DNA of 64,000 nt from Paenibacillus physcomitrellae (GCF_002240225.1 NZ_CP022584.1:2825501-2889500), one strand, 5' to 3'. Positions 53,165 through 61,612 are shown, counted from the stretch's first letter. The notes: a model not told the origin generated them from the letters alone. Numbers and translations: made by a program.

Positions 53165-54040
53165 CTAGCATCTATCCGCTTTCGTAATTGGAATCCATAC
53201 CTCCACAGAAAAGATACCGTTGTCCTGACTAAACATCTCAAATTCTGGACCTTCAGCTTGCGTGTAACCGGACGTTGGGAACCATTCAAGGAAAATCCGT
53301 TCGCGTAAGCGACGAACAACCCTTGTGGTTTCCGAACCAGGATGCTTATCGGTAAAGAACACCGCCCAGGTAAGTGACGGAACAGGCAGCACGAAGTATC
53401 CCGGAGGCACGCTGCTGCTAGGCGAATCATAGCAAATCATATAGGAGAACATCCTCGGCGAATAATTGAAAAGCGCAGCGTTAAGCGGAGTATTATAGTC
53501 CAGCCTGATATCACGATGGAATTGAGCCACGGCGCCGCTGTCGATATTATCATCCCAGAACTTAGTGATCTGGGCGTTCGTCCGCTCCGGATCCGCGATG
53601 ATATCCGTTTTAATTCCGCATACCTCGAAAGCAGGCTTCTGCATGATCCGATAACTGATCTCGCTATCGCCATCCATAGACATATGGAAGGAAAGCTTAG
53701 GATAGGCCTTGAGCGACGTGCCCGGGTTCCGCGCCAGCGTGGGCATGATACCGTGCATGCTTTTGAATGCCCGCGAGAAAGCTTCAGGTGATTTATATCG
53801 ATACTTGGCAGCTACGTCGATGACTTTCTCCCCGCCCTCACGCAAGTCGAACGCAGCCAGCGTTAGCCTCCTGCGGCGAATATATTCAGAGATGGAGATA
53901 TCCGTTATATAGGAAAACATACGTTGAAAATGGTATGCCGAGCAGTACGCTCTTCGAGCCACCTGCTGAAAGTCAATTTCCTCTGTGATATGGGCTTCAA
54001 CATAATCAATCGCACTATTGATTCGTTCCATTGAATTCAT
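53165..54040 (-). CDS. AraC-family regulator with GyrI-like effector domain
   Basis: The protein has 291 residues. The N-terminal 105 hold two AraC helix-turn-helix motifs (EIDFQQVARRAYCSAYHFQRMF; VIDVAAKYRYKSPEAFSRAFKSMHGIMP). The C-terminal 160 form an AraC effector-binding (GyrI/SOUL-like) domain (PAFEVCGIKTDI... PGYFVLPVPSLTWAVFF). This is the Rob/BmrR-like layout for sensing small hydrophobic compounds. GAGGT lies seven bases before ATG 54040. It is divergent from the xylanase region but is not an obvious xylanase regulator. Confidence 0.92.
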   Translation of the reverse strand: MNSMERINSAIDYVEAHITEEIDFQQVARRAYCSAYHFQRMFSYITDISISEYIRRRRLTLAAFDLREGGEKVIDVAAKYRYKSPEAFSRAFKSMHGIMPTLARNPGTSLKAYPKLSFHMSMDGDSEISYRIMQKPAFEVCGIKTDIIADPERTNAQITKFWDDNIDSGAVAQFHRDIRLDYNTPLNAALFNYSPRMFSYMICYDSPSSSVPPGYFVLPVPSLTWAVFFTDKHPGSETTRVVRRLRERIFLEWFPTSGYTQAEGPEFEMFSQDNGIFSVEVWIPITKADRC

Positions 54041-54098
54041 AGGTTTTACCTCATCCCATCCATTCGGCTAGATTTCCCTTTGCGCGAAATGATAACGC
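54041..54098. other. short spacer
   Basis: It carries the AraC gene's upstream region; nothing else is recognised. Confidence 0.3.
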
Positions 54099-54159
54099 TC
54101 GTGCATGTATGGCAAGGCTATCCTTCTCTTCCTTATGATATATAAGATTATTTTCCTCG

Positions 54160-54175
54160 TTGAAAGCGATTACGT
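54160..54175. promoter_or_regulatory. cre-like site 1 (CcpA) upstream of the xylanase
   Basis: TTGAAAGCGATTACGT matches the cre consensus WTGNAARCGNWWNCAW at all positions but one. Confidence 0.65.
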
Positions 54176-54362
54176 TCTTAGTGTTATTCTATATTTTTTA
54201 GGATGTAGTATCAACGCATGCGGACAAAATCTTATTCGATGCTCCGCTTATTTCACCATCCCATTTATTTGGCTCCCTTATGAGAAGACCTGATATCTGT
54301 CGTGCATATACTGCAAGGCTAGCCTTCATTTTTTTTGATATACATAAATTATCACCGCGCTT

Positions 54363-54378
54363 ATGTATGCGATTACAT
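54363..54378. promoter_or_regulatory. cre-like site 2 (CcpA) upstream of the xylanase
   Basis: ATGTATGCGATTACAT matches the cre consensus with one mismatch, at the sixth position. It lies 147-162 bases before the xylanase start. Confidence 0.65.
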
Positions 54379-54524
54379 TATTGTTTTACAAAAACTTCAG
54401 GAGGTCGAGCCAACAAAACAGCAGTGGGATGAAGGCAGGATTGGCGGTACAAGAAAATCCTTATGCCACAAACCTCGGCAAGTACCGAGAGGCTAGATCA
54501 TATTTGGGGAGGGGAAGTAACACC

Positions 54525-57500
54525 ATGAACAAACGGTTTAAACAGATTATGATGGTAGTGTTTGCGGTTGCCTTATTTTTGCCACAGTTTGGAATAACGC
54601 ACAATGCAAGGGCGGCGGATCCTAGCGGCCCGAATGTTATCTACGATATGCAAAGCGATGCCAAACTTGTCGCTGGCGCATTTACTTCCACAGATAACTT
54701 GCAAAAATCTGGTGACAACGCCTTTAATGTTACTGACACTGCCGGGGTAAAAACAATCGAAATTTCTGGAAGAACAGCAAACTATAACGGCGTTGATATT
54801 TTGACCGCGCCAATAAAGGCGATTGGCGGGGCAACCTTTGAGCTTCAAGTAAAAGGTCACCTACCAGCAGATGCAACAGGCTACGAGGACGATCAAATGC
54901 TGCTTGGCAAGTCTAATGACGGCTATGACTATTTAAAGACTACGGATAACGCTGCAGCAGGTGTTTCGTTTACATTGGATTATGCTTTTGACTATGCAAC
55001 ACTTAGCGGCTATGTGGATAAATCAACCAACCTAAGGATCCAAGATACTAAAGGCACTTTAGATAAGTTCGTTATCGACAGTATTATGATCACATCCACA
55101 GGAACTACCCCAACAATTCCAACACCTCCAACCGACACACCCCCGGCTTCTGATAAGGCTGTTACAGCCTACGACCTGCAACAGGATACCGGGCTTGCTG
55201 ATCTCGTTTCTGCTGGTGGAAATACCTATTTGCAAAAAGCCGGCCCTCTAACCATCAACGCGATCTCTAACGGTAACGGCACAGTATCACTTGACCTTTC
55301 GAACAGAACAGATAGCTGGCATGGCGTTGACATTAAAGCTTCCGCAATCGGCTTAACAGCTGGCGCTGATTACACTGTTGAACTGACAGGGCATATTCCT
55401 GCTGGCTTTACGATTCCTAACGGCGCACAAATTATTTTAGGTGGTTCAGCATCTTCCTATGCCACTTTAAAATCAGTCGATGCAGCTGACACATTCACAT
55501 TAAGTTATAGCGGAACAGCAGCTGCAGATACAGGCGAAACCTCGGGGCTTAGAATACAAGCCGACCCTGGTTTGTCCCGATTTGTGATTGATACACTTGT
55601 AATTAAAGTTAAAGGTGGAACAGCCATGCCTCCTAAATCATTGTCGAATGTTCCTGGTGTCCATGTTTCGCTGACATCCAATGGCGACAGCTGGTCAGGC
55701 GCTAACATTATTTTGGGTACCGACAGTTCAGTATGGCCTTTCTCTACTGGCGACGCAGTGGCTTTCACACCTGTTAAAGACGCAAAATATCACCTTACAT
55801 TCAACGCCACTTCCACAGGGGCAACTGGATATCGAGTACGTTGGGTTACAGGCAATGATAATGGCGGTTATACTCAAGGAGATAATGGAGTTGTCACAGC
55901 AGATCCTAACCGCACCTATGCAGTTGGCGTAAAAGCTGACGGAATTCCGGCTTCGTACACGGGTGTCGAAAAAGCTGAAGCGACTGACTTTGCGATCGAC
56001 TTCACCATGAGCGGCAGCGAACCTGATCAAGGACTTATTGGTAACATTGGTATTCGTGGCACATCAGGCAGTAATGACTTTATTCTGAACAGCATTAAGA
56101 TCACGGATGATAGTGGAAACACTCTGGTAGATTGGGCTGCCGAGGCTTCTACATTCGTGCCAGACGATTATGTATGGCCGGAACCGAAGTGGGATCTGTC
56201 GCTGCCCTCGCTGAAAGACGCTTACAGCAAATACTTCAAAATCGGCAACATCATGGAGCCAGAGCAAACTACGGATACAACACTTACTGCCATGTACGAC
56301 AAGCAGTACAACGTAGTAACCGCTGAAAATGCGATGAAGCCTGAAAATATTTTGAAGAACATCTCTTCGGCAAGCGACTTGTCGAATCTCAGCAAGTATA
56401 ACTTTGCAGGTTCTGATCAAATTGTTAAGTGGGCTGAAGAGAATAACCAGTCCATTCACGGGCATACGCTTGTATGGCATTCACAGACTCCAGCTTTCAT
56501 TAACTCTGGCGCTTCTGGCACACGTGCAGCCGCCAAAGCTAATATGGAAACTTATATTACCAATGTAATCACGCATTTCAACAGCCCTAACCTTATTTCC
56601 TGGGACATTGTAAACGAAGCTTTCGACGACAACACGGCAAAATTCAATGGTACGGATTGGAAAACGGGTCTACGCAGTTCACCTTGGCTTACTGCTTATA
56701 CCAATGGCGCGGACGAGAGCAAAGGCGAGAGCGGCGCGGATTATATTTACGATGCGTTCGTATTCGCACACTTAGCTCAGGCCCAAATTGGCAGCACAGC
56801 TACGTTGTATTACAACGACTACAACGAGACTTACAAATACGAGGAAATTGCTCAAATGGTTGAAGACCTTAACGCGCAGTGGGAGCAAGATTCCCGTTAT
56901 GATGATCGCAAGTTGATCGAAGGCGTTGGCATGCAATCTCACTTCTGGATTAATAGCAAGCCGGACGTGAATGCACAAGAAGTAGAAAGAGCTATCAAAA
57001 GATTCGTTGATGCTGGAGCTAGTGTCAGTGTTTCTGAGCTTGATATTCCTTACTCAGCCAACAACAACTATCACCTTGACGAAGCGAAGTTAGCTAAACA
57101 AGCGAATGAATACGGCACCCTGTTTACCATTTACAAGAAATATGCTGCCAATATCGACCGCGTTACATTCTGGGGCAAAGCCGATATTCAAAGCTGGCGT
57201 GGATCGGGTATGCCTTTGCTGTTCGACAACAGCTATAGACCTAAGGCGGCATTCTATACAGTTATAGGTTTAGGTGCAGCGGATGGTTCTACAGATAAGA
57301 AGCCAACTCCAGAGAAGCCGCTGTTGGATAGCCAACTTGTAGATGTAAAGCAAGTGAAGGCCGCAGTGCAACAAGCACTGCAATCGAACGAGCCAGTCAA
57401 CTTCTCTGACCTACCTGCTGCAAGCTCGTCTACTAAGGCAGTACAGCTTGCTGCACAGCTGGGTCTTATCGAAGGCAAATCTGATGGTATGTTCCACGGC

Positions 57501-57935
57501 TCTGTGAAAGTAACACGCGCCGAATTTGCTACGATGATCGTCCGCGCGCTGGGTCTTGACACGACAAGAGCGGATGGTTCCTTCTCTGATACGGCCGGTC
57601 ACTGGGCGAGTACTGACATTAGTGCATTGCATCGTGCAGGTATCGTGAACGGTACGGGTGATGGCAACTTCAAGCCGGATCAAGAGATTACTCGCGCCGA
57701 AATGGCTGCAATCTTGGCTCGTATTCTGAATATGAGTGCAGCTAATGGAACGAACTTCTCTGATATCGACGATAACTGGGCCGCTGACTATATCAATCAG
57801 CTTAGCCAGGCAGGTATTGTGAGCGGTGTCGGCGACGACAAGTTTGCACCGAACGCTACCGCTACCCGCGAGCAGTCGGTAGCAATCATTGTTCGGATGC
57901 TAAACATTGTGCTTGACCTGGGACTTGACCTGTAA
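54525..57935 (+). CDS. cell-surface GH10 endo-beta-1,4-xylanase with CBM modules and SLH domains
   Basis: The protein has 1136 residues from ATG 54525 (GGAGGGG upstream); the frame back to 54363 is artefactual. A signal peptide (about 1-34, cleavage after ARA) is followed by three beta-sandwich modules that look like CBM22-type xylan binders (about 39-194, 214-364, 372-538). The GH10 barrel (about 557-918) has acid/base Glu in WDIVNEAFD (about 698) and nucleophile in VSVSELDIPY (about 838). Three SLH domains (about 958-1136) anchor it to the S-layer cell wall. The design recalls XynA1 of Paenibacillus JDR-2 but lacks CBM9. Products would feed the GH3 enzyme and phosphoketolase. Two cre-like sites lie upstream. 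Confidence 0.95.
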   Translation: MNKRFKQIMMVVFAVALFLPQFGITHNARAADPSGPNVIYDMQSDAKLVAGAFTSTDNLQKSGDNAFNVTDTAGVKTIEISGRTANYNGVDILTAPIKAIGGATFELQVKGHLPADATGYEDDQMLLGKSNDGYDYLKTTDNAAAGVSFTLDYAFDYATLSGYVDKSTNLRIQDTKGTLDKFVIDSIMITSTGTTPTIPTPPTDTPPASDKAVTAYDLQQDTGLADLVSAGGNTYLQKAGPLTINAISNGNGTVSLDLSNRTDSWHGVDIKASAIGLTAGADYTVELTGHIPAGFTIPNGAQIILGGSASSYATLKSVDAADTFTLSYSGTAAADTGETSGLRIQADPGLSRFVIDTLVIKVKGGTAMPPKSLSNVPGVHVSLTSNGDSWSGANIILGTDSSVWPFSTGDAVAFTPVKDAKYHLTFNATSTGATGYRVRWVTGNDNGGYTQGDNGVVTADPNRTYAVGVKADGIPASYTGVEKAEATDFAIDFTMSGSEPDQGLIGNIGIRGTSGSNDFILNSIKITDDSGNTLVDWAAEASTFVPDDYVWPEPKWDLSLPSLKDAYSKYFKIGNIMEPEQTTDTTLTAMYDKQYNVVTAENAMKPENILKNISSASDLSNLSKYNFAGSDQIVKWAEENNQSIHGHTLVWHSQTPAFINSGASGTRAAAKANMETYITNVITHFNSPNLISWDIVNEAFDDNTAKFNGTDWKTGLRSSPWLTAYTNGADESKGESGADYIYDAFVFAHLAQAQIGSTATLYYNDYNETYKYEEIAQMVEDLNAQWEQDSRYDDRKLIEGVGMQSHFWINSKPDVNAQEVERAIKRFVDAGASVSVSELDIPYSANNNYHLDEAKLAKQANEYGTLFTIYKKYAANIDRVTFWGKADIQSWRGSGMPLLFDNSYRPKAAFYTVIGLGAADGSTDKKPTPEKPLLDSQLVDVKQVKAAVQQALQSNEPVNFSDLPAASSSTKAVQLAAQLGLIEGKSDGMFHGSVKVTRAEFATMIVRALGLDTTRADGSFSDTAGHWASTDISALHRAGIVNGTGDGNFKPDQEITRAEMAAILARILNMSAANGTNFSDIDDNWAADYINQLSQAGIVSGVGDDKFAPNATATREQSVAIIVRMLNIVLDLGLDL

Positions 57936-58103
57936 GCTGGTGATTTAACAACCTACACACTTAAGAACGACTACCATACCTTTTTAACAACTGGGTCTGG
58001 TACCACACCCTACATCATCAGAATTATTTCTTATTCATCGTCAGAATCAGCACAATCCCAACAACCACTCGTATTTACTAACCGCAACGTATACGAAAAT
58101 CAG
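57936..58103. other. spacer between xylanase and IS element
   Basis: No gene and no strong terminator is visible in this stretch. Confidence 0.35.
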
Positions 58104-58239
58104 AACCACCCGTCCAACGGGTGGTTTGCACTAGGGGTATAACCCCCTGTTGCCAAACTGCGCCTAAAGACGCTAGCCTGACCACAAAGCGTTCAGGCTC
58201 AGTGTTATTTGTCTCTTTCACTTACCAGTTAAACTGGTT

Positions 58240-58713
58240 TCACTTTTTCTTGCTCTTGTTGCTGCTGAATGGATCTTCATACTCTTTTACACTCAGCTTA
58301 TCTACTGCCTGGTCATGTGCCTCTTGCTCTCGAATGTATTTGGCGACGGTGGCTTCATTTAACCCTACTGTACTTACGTAGTAGCCTTCCGCCCAGAATT
58401 TCCGATTCCCATACTTATACTTCAAATTGGCATGCTTTTCGAAGATCATGAGTGCGCTTTTCCCTTTTAGATAGCCCATAAAGGAAGATACAGATATTTT
58501 CGGTGGGATCGCTACCAGCATGTGGACATGATCCGGCATCATATGGCCTTCTAAGATCTCGACTCCTTTGTATTTACATAGACGCTTCATAATTTCAATT
58601 AGATCTCGTCTCACTTGATTGTAGATCTCTTTACGTCTATACTTCGGGGTGAACACAATGTGATACTTACACATCCACTTTGTGTGCGCTAAACTAAAAT
58701 TTTTATTTGCCAT
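58240..58713 (-). CDS. tnpA: IS200-type HUH transposase TnpA
   Basis: The protein has 157 residues from ATG 58713. MCKYHIVFTPKYRR, MMPDHVHMLVAIPP (the HUH metal pair), GKSALMIFE, NRKFWAEGYYVSTVGLNE and KYIREQ (catalytic Tyr in YYVST) are the expected Y1-transposase motifs. It cuts and joins single-stranded ends at subterminal hairpins. The sequence looks intact, so the element may still be active. The ribosome site AAAGGA is buried in a leader hairpin that should keep expression low. Confidence 0.94.
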   Translation of the reverse strand: MANKNFSLAHTKWMCKYHIVFTPKYRRKEIYNQVRRDLIEIMKRLCKYKGVEILEGHMMPDHVHMLVAIPPKISVSSFMGYLKGKSALMIFEKHANLKYKYGNRKFWAEGYYVSTVGLNEATVAKYIREQEAHDQAVDKLSVKEYEDPFSSNKSKKK

Positions 58714-58715
58714 AT

Positions 58716-58769
58716 AAGACCATCCTTTCGAATTGAGCCTGAACATCTCAATTTTATCCGGATGGTCTT
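58716..58769 (-). promoter_or_regulatory. leader hairpin hiding the tnpA ribosome site
   Basis: In the tnpA mRNA AAGACCATCC (58769-58760) pairs perfectly with GGATGGTCTT (58725-58716); the GGA of the SD lies in this stem, directly before ATG 58713. An inner hairpin, TTGAG...CTCAA, occupies the loop. Salmonella IS200 uses the same kind of translational block. Confidence 0.75.
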
Positions 58770-58858
58770 ATTGGTGTAACCCTAGATCCCTCCACCCGCA
58801 TAGCGGGTGGTTTTATATTTCGCACGTTTCACGCGCTCAACAGGCTAAAGCCTATAAC

Positions 58859-58889
58859 AAAAAAAGCGACCTCACGAGGTCGCTTTTTT
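58859..58889 (-). terminator. terminator of the disrupted tmRNA/tRNA gene
   Basis: GCGACCTC (58866-58873) pairs with GAGGTCGC (58876-58883), with T/A runs on both sides. It sits 11 bases after the att core and probably ended the original RNA gene. Confidence 0.85.
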
Positions 58890-58900
58890 GGTACTGCATA

Positions 58901-58921
58901 TGGAGGCGAGGGGAGTCGAAC
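58901..58921 (-). other. attachment-site copy: 3' end of a tmRNA- or tRNA-like gene
   Basis: The minus strand reads GTTCGACTCCCCTCGCCTCCA: T-loop TTCGACT, 3' half of a T-stem and a seven-base acceptor half ending in A. The 5' half of the T-stem is absent upstream (AACAG cannot pair with CCCCT), so only the last 20 bases of an RNA gene are here. TTCGACTCCC is typical of tmRNA (ssrA); a Ser-type tRNA is the alternative. Confidence 0.65.
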
Positions 58922-59125
58922 TGTTGTCCCTCGAATTTTAAAAGATTTCTTATTATACCAATAAGTCCTCGTTTGCCTTATATAATAAGCTTTTCCCAAT
59001 AGATACTTCTTAAGATGTGTTAATACATTTCATAACGTATTAGCTAGTTTTATTCGTTTCGTCTACATCATGTCTACAAAAATCGGACAGGAGATTTGCA
59101 TACTACGATTATTAACTTTTAATTG

Positions 59126-59782
59126 CTATATAGATTTCAAACCTAAAGATCTATATAACTGAAGTTGCTTGGATAAGAATAAATATTCATCAGAGGTTAG
59201 TCCACCAATAGAATGTATCTCTGTACTTTGAAATTTATCTCGATATCTTACTTTATCCTCCTCTTGTAGAAACCTAGAGGGATCAATTTGTAATAATCCG
59301 TTCTCTAATTGAGCATCTTCTTTAAGGTTCTGTTCTGAAATAAATGTTGCACAGAGTTTAATCGTCTCTACTTTGTCCTTAAAACTTAATTGAGACACAA
59401 ACCGGTCTATATAGTTTTCTAAGTCAGAATTTAGAACACTTTCTTCAACATCGACTAACGGACTAATGAGCTCAACCACTATTTCTTTATTATTTAAAAA
59501 CCATAATTTAAACGACTCAATAAGCTTATCAACAATTTCCTTTAGTACAGGAGATTTTTCAGCATACGATGCCCAAATTAATTCATCTTCATCTCCACCC
59601 AATACTTCTGATAAAGCTTTATTAATCTCATCTCCAGCAGGGGGAAGTTTACCGTTTTGCAACTTACTTATATAAGCCTTATTGGTCGATAATCCTTTTT
59701 CCCGAAGAAGTGTCTCAATTTGACTTAAAGACAATCCTGAATCATCAATGTATTTCTTTAGAATTTCACTGTATGACCGCAT
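59126..59782 (-). CDS. XRE-family regulator with long C-terminal domain
   Basis: The protein has 218 residues. Residues 1-65 form an XRE helix-turn-helix (YIDDSGLSLSQIETLLREKGLSTNKAYISKLQNGKLPP), and the remaining 150 are helical and unassigned. GAGGTG lies six bases before ATG 59782. It is divergent from the small membrane-protein gene across a region with paired TTGTTGTC/GACAACA sites, so it is likely the main repressor of the island's left side. There is no LexA-type protease domain. Confidence 0.82.
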   Translation of the reverse strand: MRSYSEILKKYIDDSGLSLSQIETLLREKGLSTNKAYISKLQNGKLPPAGDEINKALSEVLGGDEDELIWASYAEKSPVLKEIVDKLIESFKLWFLNNKEIVVELISPLVDVEESVLNSDLENYIDRFVSQLSFKDKVETIKLCATFISEQNLKEDAQLENGLLQIDPSRFLQEEDKVRYRDKFQSTEIHSIGGLTSDEYLFLSKQLQLYRSLGLKSI

Positions 59783-59812
59783 TTATAACACCTCATTATT
59801 TTTAATATTACA

Positions 59813-59876
59813 GTTGTTGTCTTTATAATTCAACCGGTGTTATCTATTGACAACAGAAGATATCTCTTGATAATAT
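59813..59876 (+). promoter_or_regulatory. promoter with operator-like repeats between divergent island genes
   Basis: A sigma-A promoter, TTGACA (59847-59852), 18 bases and TAATAT (59871-59876), faces the small membrane gene. GTTGTTGTC (59813-59821) and GACAACAG (59849-59856) form an inverted pair, the second covering the -35 box. Confidence 0.6.
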
Positions 59877-59932
59877 TGCATTATAAAAACAATGTTGTTT
59901 TTTAAAAACAATATACAATGGAGGTGATTGAA

Positions 59933-60100
59933 TTGATACTTAAACGTGATTTAGTCAAGATATTTGTTGTTTTGGCTGCTTTATATGTAATATTTAAATA
60001 TCCTGAAGCTGTGGGTAAATATCTTGCATTTGCACTAATGGGTCTATCTGAGTCAATTGCAAACCAGCTAATGTCTCATTTTTTGAACACTCTTAACTAA
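59933..60100 (+). CDS. small single-pass membrane protein
   Basis: The protein has 55 residues from TTG 59933; GGAGGTGA lies five bases upstream, and the ATG at 59918 is part of that site. It contains one hydrophobic helix (VKIFVVLAALYVIF), a short basic N terminus and a second, weaker helix (YLAFALMGLSESI). No family is recognised. It is the first product of the repressor-facing promoter and lies in the island's control region, where small toxin, holin-like or immunity peptides are common. Confidence 0.6.
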   Translation: MILKRDLVKIFVVLAALYVIFKYPEAVGKYLAFALMGLSESIANQLMSHFLNTLN

Positions 60101-60155
60101 AGTAGTTCTATAAAAGATTTCAACATAGAGGAACATAGAGTAATTTATACACATA

Positions 60156-60194
60156 GGGACCTTAAACCCAAGTAAAGTTGGGGTTTAAGGTCCC
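60156..60194. terminator. strong 14-bp hairpin after the small membrane gene
   Basis: GGGACCTTAAACCC (60156-60169) pairs perfectly with GGGTTTAAGGTCCC (60181-60194). The tail is not T-rich, so terminator function is likely but not certain. Confidence 0.65.
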
Positions 60195-60255
60195 TCTCCA
60201 GTAGAAGTCTTTCAGTAAGGTTAAGATAAAAACTAAGTGGCATTAAAACATTATT

Positions 60256-61083
60256 CTACTTTTGAACAGTCAAATCACTAGCATCAATCCAGCTAGATGA
60301 CTTATATTTGATGCCAGCAAGCATAGCCCAGTAATCAGCATCACCATCTTTTAGCCAAAGGTTATCCTTACTATCCCAATACACTAATATTCGCCCACCA
60401 TCAATTTTCTGCACTTCCCCATAGAAAAAGCTATATTGTACACGATCACCTATATTGATTTTGACTCCTTCTTTAGAAATTGGTTTATTACTGGTGGCAT
60501 CTTGGTTGTTGTTATTCTCTTGAGGAGTACTGTTATTTGAATCATCGGAGGTGATTGGTAAGAAGTAATCACTATAGTCAGTGGGGACGTTGTCAAAATG
60601 CCCTTGATATAAGGCTATAATTTGATTCTTTTGGTCCCAAACTAGCTGTAGCCCCAAATTATCACTTACAAATCTTAAAGGAACCATCGTTCTTCCAGAA
60701 ATCGTGGTCGGGGCAACATCAAGCTTTATTGTTGAGCCATTTACATAAGCTGTGCGGCTATCCAGAATCAGAATCACTTTTTTAGAGTTGAGGTTGATTG
60801 TGATTTTCTTTTGGGCCGGCTCCCAAGTTGTAGTTCCACCGAATTCCTTAATTAGATTACTGATTGGTAAAAGGACCCTATTATCTACTACAGTAGGTGA
60901 TGCATATGTTATCGGATCGATATAGGTTGTATATTGAGCATCGTCGACAAACATCCCCGCGTGATTTACCTTTAAAATAATTCGTTTGGTCAGGGGATCA
61001 GCAGCATACGTGGTTAGAGTTTGACCAAGTAATCCAAAAATAAAAATTGCTGTACTTACAATACTTATGCATTTTTTGAACAT
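60256..61083 (-). CDS. secreted protein with Cu-amine-oxidase N-terminal-like domain
   Basis: The protein has 275 residues. It has a signal peptide (about 1-27, TTYAA), then a copper-amine-oxidase N-domain (about 35-160: ISNLIKEFGGTTTWEPAQKKITI, TMVPLRFVSDNLGLQLVWDQ), which Firmicutes use as a generic surface-binding module. An Asn/Ser-rich linker and an SH3-like C-terminal part (INIGDRVQYSFFYGEVQKIDGGRILVYWD) follow. It has no oxidase catalytic domain. AAGGAGAG precedes ATG 61083. It stands downstream of the two small peptides below and may work with them, for example as surface attachment or immunity; this is inference. Confidence 0.82.
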   Translation of the reverse strand: MFKKCISIVSTAIFIFGLLGQTLTTYAADPLTKRIILKVNHAGMFVDDAQYTTYIDPITYASPTVVDNRVLLPISNLIKEFGGTTTWEPAQKKITINLNSKKVILILDSRTAYVNGSTIKLDVAPTTISGRTMVPLRFVSDNLGLQLVWDQKNQIIALYQGHFDNVPTDYSDYFLPITSDDSNNSTPQENNNNQDATSNKPISKEGVKINIGDRVQYSFFYGEVQKIDGGRILVYWDSKDNLWLKDGDADYWAMLAGIKYKSSSWIDASDLTVQK

Positions 61084-61113
61084 AATTTTCTCTCCTTCTT
61101 ATTTTTTAACGGG

Positions 61114-61254
61114 TTACTTCTTGTCTGAATCCGATTTTTTAGTAAAGGATTCATTTAGCTCTTTGGCTGTTTTTAATACATCAAAACCGTTTTCCAAAGT
61201 GCGACTTACAGCATCTTTAGCAGCTTTTTTCATTTCTCCCCATTTTTCATTCAT
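61114..61254 (-). CDS. 46-residue charged helical peptide
   Basis: ATG 61254 has AAAGGAGA upstream and overlaps the stop of the preceding Gly-rich gene by eight bases, so it is translationally coupled. The peptide is lysine- and glutamate-rich, with a likely amphipathic helix (KKAAKDAVSRTLENGFDVLKTA). No family is recognised. Confidence 0.65.
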   Translation of the reverse strand: MNEKWGEMKKAAKDAVSRTLENGFDVLKTAKELNESFTKKSDSDKK

Positions 61255-61456
61255 ATCGATTCTCCTTTTTAAACCACTTATTAGTTAGGCTAACACTCCC
61301 AAGGCAACCTATTCCGACACCCACTAGGTATCCTATTCCCGTGCCAATTCCAGGGCAAGCTGCTGTTCCTAATGCTGCTCCAACAGCTGCACCAGATAGG
61401 GCTCCCCCTCCTGCTATTGCAGTACGACCAATGGACTCCATAACTTTATCTTCCAT
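61247..61456 (-). CDS. glycine-zipper membrane peptide
   Basis: The peptide has 69 residues from ATG 61456; GGGGGTGA lies six bases upstream, and the TTG at 61462 is too close to it. The middle is a run of small residues with GxxxG spacing (GGGALSGAAVGAALGTAACP, then GIGYLVGVGIG) and a basic C terminus. This pattern fits a membrane-spanning glycine-zipper protein such as a class II bacteriocin-like or holin-like peptide, but no leader or processing site is visible. It is co-translated with the 46-residue peptide. Confidence 0.65.
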   Translation of the reverse strand: MEDKVMESIGRTAIAGGGALSGAAVGAALGTAACPGIGTGIGYLVGVGIGCLGSVSLTNKWFKKENRYE

Positions 61457-61462
61457 TTTCAA

Positions 61463-61612
61463 TCACCCCCTTCTCAAAAACTTTTCCTTAAATATCCACC
61501 ATATTAAGAAGTATATCTAAAACAAAACTATCAGTAAACATAAAAACAACTAATAGTTAATTAATATTCTCCTTTTCATTATCTACTGTTAATTAAAAGG
61601 GGGTACAAAAAA
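61463..61612. other. divergent control region
   Basis: Two TTAATTAA palindromes (about 61556-61563 and 61589-61596) lie between the peptide operon and the XRE gene and are candidate operator sites for the latter. GGGGGTA is the XRE ribosome site. Confidence 0.4.

Larger units (their letters stand above)
54099..54378 (+). repeat. duplicated 78-bp segment upstream of the xylanase gene
   Basis: 54099-54176 and 54300-54378 are imperfect direct copies: both begin TCGTGCATRTA, contain GCAAGGCTA.CCTTC and TGATATA.ATAA, and end in GCGATTACRTT. Each ends in a cre-like site. They are separated by about 123 bp of unrelated DNA. Confidence 0.8.
58104..58815 (-). mobile_element. IS200/IS605-family insertion sequence (tnpA only)
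   Basis: A single tnpA gene is flanked by hairpins of the same sequence, AACCACCCG/CGGGTGGTT at 58104-58126 and CCACCCGC/GCGGGTGG at 58792-58810. Subterminal hairpins recalling IS200 ends (AGCCTG...TCAGGCT at about 58174-58199) are also present. There is no tnpB or terminal inverted repeat, as expected for single-strand transposition by an HUH enzyme. The exact cleavage sites are not determined. Confidence 0.82.

Noticed and set aside
58901..58945. Complete tRNA gene at 58.9 kb
   Set aside because: The T-stem has no matching 5' half and no anticodon or D arm follows, so only the last 20 bases of an RNA gene are present.
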